Assembly (NCBI RefSeq): GCF_009498735.1
Contig: NZ_ML762426.1
Coordinates: 124,557-163,019, forward strand
Reading direction: 5' to 3'
DNA from: Gracilibacillus oryzae
GTDB taxonomy: Bacteria; Bacillota; Bacilli; Bacillales; Amphibacillaceae
DNA length: 38,463 bases
The first letter of the stretch is position 1, and every line of letters starts with the position of its first letter. The position numbers and the translations under genes were made by a program. This document shows, piece after piece, positions 33,340 to 38,463 of this stretch. Under the pieces are notes generated by a model. That model was not told the DNA's origin. It saw nothing but the letters and a program-made list of their open reading frames with translations, and searched no databases.

Positions 33340-33365
33340 TTTTAACTTTAGTATCTTTCGGGTAA
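33340..33365 (+). promoter_or_regulatory. Sigma-B-like promoter before the HPr-like gene
   Basis: TTTTAA (33340-33345), 14 bases, GGGTAA (33360-33365). The sigma-B consensus is GTTTAA, 12-15 bases, GGGTAT, so each box differs at one position. It lies 27 bases upstream of the ATG. A general-stress promoter here is inference. Confidence 0.45.
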
Positions 33366-33392
33366 AATAAGAAATAAAAGGAGTCAGCTATC

Positions 33393-33644
33393 ATGTATGT
33401 AAAAGATCTGAAGGTAACCAGATATTTAGGCTCAAAGGACATTGCTGCACTGACAAATTTGGCGCGGAATTATGAAAGCGATATCAAACTTCAGTGCAGA
33501 CACTACAAAATTGATGTGAAAAGCATCTTAGGTTTACTTGCACTTAGCCTTGATAAAGGAACAGAGATTACGATTATAACCAAAGGTGATGATGATAAAG
33601 AAGCATTGCAGGCAATTTGTGAATTTCTCCAAACCGATGCTTGA
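33393..33644 (+). CDS. HPr-like protein lacking the catalytic histidine (Crh-like)
   Basis: An 83-residue protein of the HPr fold. KVT at residues 7-9 and G13 line up with HPr (KVTADSGIHARPA), but the phospho-carrier His15 is Lys15, Arg17 is Ile17 and Pro18 is Ala18. The regulatory serine region is kept: DVKSILGLLALSLDKGTEIT, with Ser44 in the place of HPr Ser46. It therefore cannot pass PTS phosphate but could be phosphorylated by HPr kinase and act on CcpA, like Crh of B. subtilis, where residue 15 is Gln. It is diverged from both, so the role is inferred. AAGGAG precedes the ATG; a sigma-B-like promoter is upstream. Confidence 0.78.
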   Translation: MYVKDLKVTRYLGSKDIAALTNLARNYESDIKLQCRHYKIDVKSILGLLALSLDKGTEITIITKGDDDKEALQAICEFLQTDA

Positions 33645-33662
33645 GTGTTAGGTAAAAGAATG

Positions 33663-33695
33663 AGTCGATTTCTGTCATGGAAATCGGCTTTTTTA
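33663..33695 (+). terminator. Terminator after the HPr-like gene
   Basis: A 10-bp stem (33663-33672 with 33680-33689, one G-U), seven-base loop, then a T run. Confidence 0.85.
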
Positions 33696-33844
33696 AATCA
33701 AACTACTCATTAAATATACCTAAATAATTTACATATTATTGCAGTTGTTAATAAGAAGGTTACTTACTTTTATCAATGTATTGAGAGATTCTCATGTTGA
33801 TTTATGTTAGACTGGAGATGAATTAACAAAAGGAGGGGACTAAA

Positions 33845-34615
33845 GTGAGTGAAAATATTTCAGAAGTAGATTATCGAGAAGTGATTGAATATTCACTGGA
33901 TCCACTCATTATCCACACAAACAACAGAATTATTTACATAAATCAGGCAGCTGAAACGTTTTTTCGGACAAACAAAGAAGATGTTATGGATAAAAGTCCA
34001 TTGGATATTTTCCAGGATAGTTCCAAATCTGCTATCAGCAACAGAATTCAGGCAGCATATGACCGTCCGGCAGAAATCATTGAAGAAAGAATATTCAGAT
34101 GGGACGGTACAGAGGTTGATGTAGAATTATATTGTCATCCCGTATTGTTGGGAGACACCAAAGCGATCCAAACATATGTAAAAGACATATCGGATAATAA
34201 GCAGTATGAAAAAAGACAGCAAGATATGCAGAAAGCAATTAATGAATTATCTGCTACGATTGTACCAGTATTAGATGAAATAGGGATACTTCCATTAACA
34301 GGAAAAATAGATCAGGACCAGGCTGCCCAAATATTAGAGGTAATTCCCAATAAGGTGCAGGCTCAGAGCATCAGTTATCTTATCATTGATTTCTCCGGTG
34401 TCTATACATTAGATAATGTGGTAATTGACAACCTTTTCAGAATTTACAATGTGTTATCACTTCTTGGTGTTCAACCTATTATTACAGGTCTAAGGCCAGA
34501 TTTAGCTGTGGAAGCAACCAGCTTAAATATGGATCTGTCCTCATTCGAGACAATGGCCACAGTAAAAGAGGCACTTTCTTCCTTCGGTTTAACAGCAAAT
34601 CTTGACTCTGCATGA
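33845..34615 (+). CDS. PAS-STAS protein (RsbR-like)
   Basis: A 256-residue soluble protein. A PAS domain (about 8-120, with DPLIIHTNNRIIYINQAAE) is followed by a short coiled linker and a STAS domain (about 138-250). The STAS segment LIIDFSGVYTLDNVVIDNLF matches RsbR-type stressosome proteins. In RsbRA the residue after the Asp is phospho-Thr171; here it is Asn191, so that site cannot be phosphorylated. GTLRP-type TGLRPDLAVEATSL follows. The start is GTG at 33845 after AAAGGAGGGG. It could sense a ligand or redox state through PAS and signal through STAS. No rsbS or rsbT is in the window. Confidence 0.83.
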   Translation: MSENISEVDYREVIEYSLDPLIIHTNNRIIYINQAAETFFRTNKEDVMDKSPLDIFQDSSKSAISNRIQAAYDRPAEIIEERIFRWDGTEVDVELYCHPVLLGDTKAIQTYVKDISDNKQYEKRQQDMQKAINELSATIVPVLDEIGILPLTGKIDQDQAAQILEVIPNKVQAQSISYLIIDFSGVYTLDNVVIDNLFRIYNVLSLLGVQPIITGLRPDLAVEATSLNMDLSSFETMATVKEALSSFGLTANLDSA

Positions 34616-34676
34616 TGAAAAGTATAAATTTAGAATGTAGATTAGTAATGGCTGTATAAAACAGTCGCTAGGCAGC

Positions 34677-34711
34677 TTGATCAGTGGGGCTCAAAATTCC
34701 CCACTGATCAA
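34677..34711. other. Perfect 13-bp hairpin without a T tract
   Basis: TTGATCAGTGGGG (34677-34689) pairs perfectly with CCCCACTGATCAA (34699-34711) around nine bases. No T run follows on either strand, so it is not a standard intrinsic terminator. It lies between the PAS-STAS and DUF3817 genes and could still slow or stop polymerase, or be a dispersed palindrome. Confidence 0.7.
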
Positions 34712-34757
34712 TATCTTACTCTATGCACACTATAAAAATACATAGGAAGTGATCTTT

Positions 34758-35060
34758 ATGTTCGGCACAGCAATTGGTCAGTTCAGATTTGTAGGTTTTA
34801 TTGAAGGTTTGTCTTTAATCATCTTATTATTTATTGCAATGCCACTTAAATATTGGGCAGGTTTCTCAGAAGCTGTTACAATTGCAGGCACTCTTCACGG
34901 TATGTTGTTTATTATCTATTTAGCTATGATCACTTATGTAACCTTTAAGATTAGGTGGTCTTTTCTATGGGTAACCTCAGCAGTTGCTGTTGCGTTCATT
35001 CCTTTCGGCAATCTTCTACTTGATACAAGACTGCGCAAGGCACAGTTTAAGCGGGCATAA
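34758..35060 (+). CDS. DUF3817 membrane protein
   Basis: A 100-residue integral membrane protein of the DUF3817 family (YdzA type). Three hydrophobic segments are near 8-30, 42-65 and 70-90. Family features are FRFVGFIEGLSLIILLFIAMPLKY in the first helix region (two halves of a conserved block), GTLHGMLFIIYL and a C-terminal PFGNLLLD. ATG 34758 is at good distance from AGGAAG; GTG 34749 would be inside that site. Function unknown. Confidence 0.85.
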   Translation: MFGTAIGQFRFVGFIEGLSLIILLFIAMPLKYWAGFSEAVTIAGTLHGMLFIIYLAMITYVTFKIRWSFLWVTSAVAVAFIPFGNLLLDTRLRKAQFKRA

Positions 35061-35133
35061 CAGGGGGAGGAAAGGGCAGAGCTTCTGTCTTTTTCTTTGC
35101 TTTCATATGTTTAGAAAAAACAGGAGTGAAAAA

Positions 35134-35458
35134 ATGTACATTCTGTTTTTACTGTTTTTACCTTTTAGCACAGTGCTAAGCATCCTGATAAGTTTCGCCA
35201 CTGATCAAAGTCTCCCTTTATATTTTCATCTTTTTAATCTATCTCTTCATCATAGATCTTTTACATATTTCTTACGGTTCTGTCACTATTTTAGTTATCA
35301 TCCGGCCTCTGTAATTATTGATGGGTTTTGTTCTGACATTATGGAAAGAACCACATCATACTCTATCTCGACTGAATAAAACACTATTGATTATCATTAC
35401 AGTAATTGGGCTGGCTTTCCCAATATACAGTACGATTATGATGAATATCAGGATTTAA
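35134..35458 (+). pseudogene. Decayed small membrane-protein gene
   Basis: An ATG at 35134 with AGGAGTG upstream opens MYILFLLFLPFSTVLSILIS, a clear transmembrane start. In that frame the sequence soon turns Phe/His/Ser-rich and unlike a protein. The next frame from about 35212 reads LYIFIFLIYLFIIDLLHISY and on to VTILVIIRPL, hits TAA near 35312, then continues LLMGFVLTLWKEP and LLIIITVIGLAFPIY to a stop at 35456. One frameshift plus one nonsense codon in a roughly 108-residue protein of about four helices is the simplest reading. Family unknown. The original reading frame to 35379 is an artefact of the shift. Confidence 0.6.
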
Positions 35459-35476
35459 TAATGGGAGTGTGAGAAG

Positions 35477-35755
35477 ATGAGTATGACTTTTCTTATTTTA
35501 TTTTGTATTGTGATTATCTTTTTGCTTTGGTTTTTTTTCTATCGATTTGGATTCCATCAATCTAACAAACTTATAAAATATATCCTGTCTATTATTTCTG
35601 GTTCGGGTATTGTCTTAGTGTACTTGAAAATGAGCTTTTTTTCGCAAGGATATCAGCAGATCTTTGATATGATTATTATTATTTTACTGACAGCAGTCTT
35701 TGGGATTTCTTTGCTTTTTGCGATTTCTATTGATCTTTTATTAAGAAAGAAATAG
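35477..35755 (+). CDS. Small three-helix membrane protein
   Basis: A 92-residue protein with three hydrophobic segments (about 3-22, 34-52 and 65-88), short loops (FGFHQSNKLIKY and FFSQGYQQIFD) and a basic tail LLLRKK. ATG 35477 follows GGGAGTG. It lies 18 bases after the decayed gene, which has similar character, so the two may once have been an operon of small membrane proteins. A relation to YesK-like proteins is possible but not shown. Function unknown. Confidence 0.6.
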   Translation: MSMTFLILFCIVIIFLLWFFFYRFGFHQSNKLIKYILSIISGSGIVLVYLKMSFFSQGYQQIFDMIIIILLTAVFGISLLFAISIDLLLRKK

Positions 35756-35784
35756 TACATAAAATATAAGAGGAAGTGAATATT

Positions 35785-37246
35785 ATGACAAATTTAGTGA
35801 AGAAATTAAAACCTTTTATTAACCGTGATTTCTCTATTGAAATATTGGAGGATGAGTTTTTCCTCCATATAATCGATAGAGAAACAGAGGAGATGTATGG
35901 AACGGTATTAATAGATGAAAATGGACAATTGGAAAGTATTGATATAGAAGGTTATAGTGATGAAGAAATAGAATTAGAAAGCTTGGAGACACCAGTCCAT
36001 ACAGAGGAAATGATGAGGCTTTCTCAATTATTTGTTGATACGTTTGTCCAAAAAGAAGTTCACTTCAGCATGTTAAATGAGTTCACGGAAAACAGTTTTA
36101 TGATTACATATGAAGAACGAGATCCGAAGCTGGATGTTTTGATTCCTCATACAGGATGTACGCTTCATTTTACAAGAGAGGGAAAGCTGACATCTGCTTC
36201 AGTTGGACAAACAGATTTCACACTTGAATATCCAGAAATAGAAATTTCCAAGGAAGAAGCGAAAGAACGGTTAAGAAGTACAGGTTATCTACAGATTGCT
36301 ATTGACTTACCTGATCAAGAGGAAGAAGGTTACGGAAAAGCGGAACTTATTTATCGGGCAAATGATGAGTATATTGGTGTAAATGTGGATGGTACAGTGG
36401 ATTCCTTGTATGAATTTATGGAGACAGAGGAATTGGGTGTTAAGAAGATACCTGCTGCTAATCCATCTGAAACCATGGAACAAATGTTGCAAGTGAACGA
36501 TCATTTAGTGAAGAAGACCGGTGAGGATCATTCTCTGATATGGGTTGATCCGACAATGCCGGTGGACGAATGATCAAACTGGTCATTTCAGCTATTCCAA
36601 TCTACCATTTGAAGAAGACAGGTATGATTCACCGTTGCCTGTAGATCAATTGAAAAAGAGAGCCATTGAATATCTGGAATTGGTTGTTGGAAATGTTCAT
36701 GAAAAATATGTGATTGAAGACTTAGATGATGCTGATCCAAATGCAGATCAAGTCCTGGAGGAACTGGAAGACTTAGTTGACGAATTAATTGATGAGTTGG
36801 AAGAAGAAGAGCATGAGATGGCGGAAGACTATCCGGAAGAAGACTGGGATGATGATATGCCTGAACCAGAGCCGACGATCATGTTTACTTTTTACCGTGA
36901 ACATAAAGGGCTCCGCCTGGAAAGTTATGAGGCTCATGTTCATGTAGGAGAATTTACAGGGATTATTCGTGAATGTTCGGTAACACATTTAACCAAGGAA
37001 CAATTCCAGAGTCTGGAGAATTTAAACACCACTCCAACGTTATCATTGAAAGAAGCTGAGGAGCGATTCTTTGAAGAAGTGGAGATGAAACTGGGCCGTG
37101 CAGTTAAATCTCTTGCAGAACCGGAAACCTATACACTCACTTATCTTGTTGATTTTCCTGAAACAGGCGGACATATGCAGAAAATTAATGCCCATACTGG
37201 AGAAGTCACATATATAGACACTGGAATCTTAAAAGAAAGTGAATAG
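35785..37246 (+). pseudogene. Frameshifted YcdB/YcdC-like repeat protein
   Basis: Two consecutive frames form one protein of about 486 residues. The first (35785-36573) begins MTNLVKKLKPFINRDFS after AGGAAG and has a block with ISKEEAKERLRS and AELIYRANDEYIGVNVDG. The second (readable from about 36567 to 37246) continues NDQTGHFSYSNLPF, repeats the same plan (LPVDQLKKRAIEYLELVVG, later LSLKEAEERFFEEVEM and LTYLVDF, INAHTGEV) and contains an acidic stretch near 36750-36860. The second has no ribosome site. Dropping one G near 36567 joins them as VDNDQTG. PepSY-like YcdB/YcdC repeats are my best family guess. No signal peptide. It is either a recent frameshift or a base error. Confidence 0.68.
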
Positions 37247-37300
37247 AAAGAGGCTGAGCTGAACCCATTTGTCAAATTCATAAGAAGAAGAGGTGCTTTC

Positions 37301-37711
37301 ATGAAAAGCAAGTTATGCAGAGTTGGGACAACATATATTCCTGTAGTCGATGTTAATCGGTCTGCTGATTGGTATGTAAATAAAATAGGTGCAGAGCTAG
37401 GCTATAAAGATGAAGATAAAGCAATTGTAAATTTTGCTAATCAAAGCTTCTTTCTTGTTAAATCAAATGGGCAGCAAACGTCCAATTTTGTTGATATAAA
37501 TGGGGAAGAATGGTTTTCCGTCACATTTGAAGTAGATGGACAGGATGCTTTAATAGCATTACACAGGGAATTTGCTGAAGCGGAGATTAAAGTTGGGGAA
37601 ATAGAAAACAGAGGGCATGCCGGAAGAAACTTTATTTTCTATGATCCTAATGGCAATCAATTCGATGTGTGGAGTGAACTTAGCTCAGATTTTAAAAACA
37701 GGATGAAATGA
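37301..37711 (+). CDS. VOC (glyoxalase/bleomycin-resistance) family protein
   Basis: A 136-residue protein with the beta-alpha-beta-beta-beta repeat of the vicinal oxygen chelate superfamily. The first half begins RVGTTYIPVVDVNRSADWYV and the second contains SVTFEVDG, ending GRNFIFYDPNGNQFDVWSE, the typical C-terminal metal-ligand strand (Asp/Glu). Members bind small hydrophobic ligands or antibiotics or act as dioxygenases and lyases. The substrate cannot be predicted. GAGGTG precedes the ATG. It may be linked to the AraC-GyrI regulator 109 bases downstream. Confidence 0.83.
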   Translation: MKSKLCRVGTTYIPVVDVNRSADWYVNKIGAELGYKDEDKAIVNFANQSFFLVKSNGQQTSNFVDINGEEWFSVTFEVDGQDALIALHREFAEAEIKVGEIENRGHAGRNFIFYDPNGNQFDVWSELSSDFKNRMK

Positions 37712-37820
37712 ACATTTAAGCCACTCCTTGTTCTGCCTTCTCCTGTCTTAAGAGAGCATAAAATGACAGGAAAGTAAGATTGGGTAAAGGTATGATTAAT
37801 TGGAAGGGGAGGTTTTGCTG

Positions 37821-38463
37821 TTGGATGGGCTTAAACGAATGAATGATGCGCTTCGGTATATTGAGGACCATTTGGACAAGAAACTGGAAATTGATAGACT
37901 GGCCGAAATTGCTTTTCTATCGAAATTTCATTTTCAGCGGTTGTTTCATATGGTCACAGGGGTAACGGTGGCAGAATATATCCGGAGAAGAAGGTTGACC
38001 CTGGCTGCCCAGGAACTTATTTCTACAGATATCAAAATAATCGACATTGCCTTCAAGTACGGATATGATACGCCTGAATCGTTCTCCAGAGCTTTTCGTA
38101 CTATTCATGGTATCAGTCCGTCCCAAGCACGCGAGGTGAAGAAAAACATAAAAGCATATCCAAAGCTTTCCTTTCAAATCCAATTAAAAGGAGAAGAAGA
38201 TATGAATTACAAAATTGTAAAAAAAGAAGGTTTCAAGGTAACAGGAAAGTCGATAAGAACATCAACAAAAAATGGAGAAAATTTTAAAAGGATACCGCAA
38301 TTCTGGGACGAATCCTATCAAAATGGAACAATGGATAAACTAATGAATCATGCCGGTGAACTAGGTGTTCTGGGAATTTGTATGGAATTTAGTTCTGAAA
38401 TGGGCGAGTTAACCTATGTGATCGGAATTGAAAAACCAGAAACAGAGACAATGCTGGAATTGG
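37821..38463 (+). CDS. AraC-family regulator with GyrI-like domain, 3' truncated by window end
   Basis: The frame runs off the window after 214 codons. Two AraC helix-turn-helix units span about 5-110: RLAEIAFLSKFHFQRLFHMV, then IIDIAFKYGYDTPESFSRAF and the family end HGISPSQAR. After a linker, from about 128 (MNYKIVKKEGFKVTGKS) comes the GyrI/AraC effector-binding domain that binds small or amphipathic molecules, as in Rob, BltR-type and SbmC proteins. The start is TTG at 37821, eight bases after GGGGAGG. The neighbouring VOC gene suggests a detoxification or drug-response context, by inference. Confidence 0.88.
   Translation, partial: MDGLKRMNDALRYIEDHLDKKLEIDRLAEIAFLSKFHFQRLFHMVTGVTVAEYIRRRRLTLAAQELISTDIKIIDIAFKYGYDTPESFSRAFRTIHGISPSQAREVKKNIKAYPKLSFQIQLKGEEDMNYKIVKKEGFKVTGKSIRTSTKNGENFKRIPQFWDESYQNGTMDKLMNHAGELGVLGICMEFSSEMGELTYVIGIEKPETETMLEL

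Overview
The window reads as the chromosome of a low-GC, endospore-forming member of the Bacillaceae. The evidence is AT-rich DNA, strong AGGAGG ribosome binding sites, frequent TTG and GTG starts, a small acid-soluble spore protein gene (sspI), a tRNA-Phe T-box leader, a sigma-W-type promoter and candidate CcpA (cre) sites. Gene order follows the Bacillus subtilis block rplT-ysdA-ysdB-ysdC-abnA ... sspI-ysgA-pheS-pheT-rnhC-zapA-yshB-polX-mutS2-yshE-trxA-uvrC-yslB-sdhCAB. A halophilic or alkaliphilic genus near Gracilibacillus, Oceanobacillus or Virgibacillus is my guess from protein flavour, not a demonstrated assignment.

Layout. Bases 1-2.3 kb: rplT with a structured leader, then three small membrane-protein genes. 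2.3-4.4 kb: ysdB (minus strand, sigma-W-type promoter), a dimeric dUTPase and an M42 aminopeptidase. 4.5-7.3 kb: a large modular lipoprotein arabinanase with cre-like and AraR-like sites upstream; the araABD genes that follow abnA in B. subtilis are absent. 7.3-9.1 kb: a lytic transglycosylase, sspI and a TrmH-type rRNA methyltransferase. 9.2-13 kb: T-box-controlled pheST. 13.0-13.4 kb: a noncoding array of about 18 copies of a 21-bp purine-rich repeat in the convergent pheT/rnhC gap. 13.5-20.5 kb: rnhC, then zapA-cvpA-polX-mutS2-yshE, an unlisted 26-residue membrane peptide gene, and trxA. The lcfA-fad-etf block found here in B. subtilis is absent. 20.6-22.5 kb: uvrC, broken by an inferred 32-nt deletion inside its four-cysteine Fe-S loop. 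22.6-26.6 kb: yslB and the sdhCAB operon with a cre-like palindrome in its leader.

From 26.7 kb the B. subtilis gene order ends and an accessory region begins. It holds an overlapping lipoprotein (beta-propeller)/response regulator/histidine kinase operon, a CaCA cation exchanger, a decayed ABC ATPase, a Yip1-TPR membrane protein, a Crh-like HPr paralogue without the catalytic histidine and with a sigma-B-like promoter, a PAS-STAS (RsbR-like) protein, a DUF3817 protein, two more broken genes, a VOC protein and an AraC-GyrI regulator cut by the window end.

The most noteworthy points are the uvrC lesion, the 21-bp array and its shared 11-mer with an element near base 631, the HPr/Crh-like protein beside a stressosome-like protein, and the cluster of four disrupted genes between 20.7 and 37.3 kb. 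I did not find a defence island, CRISPR array, prophage or complete insertion sequence, and I do not claim a wholly new system.
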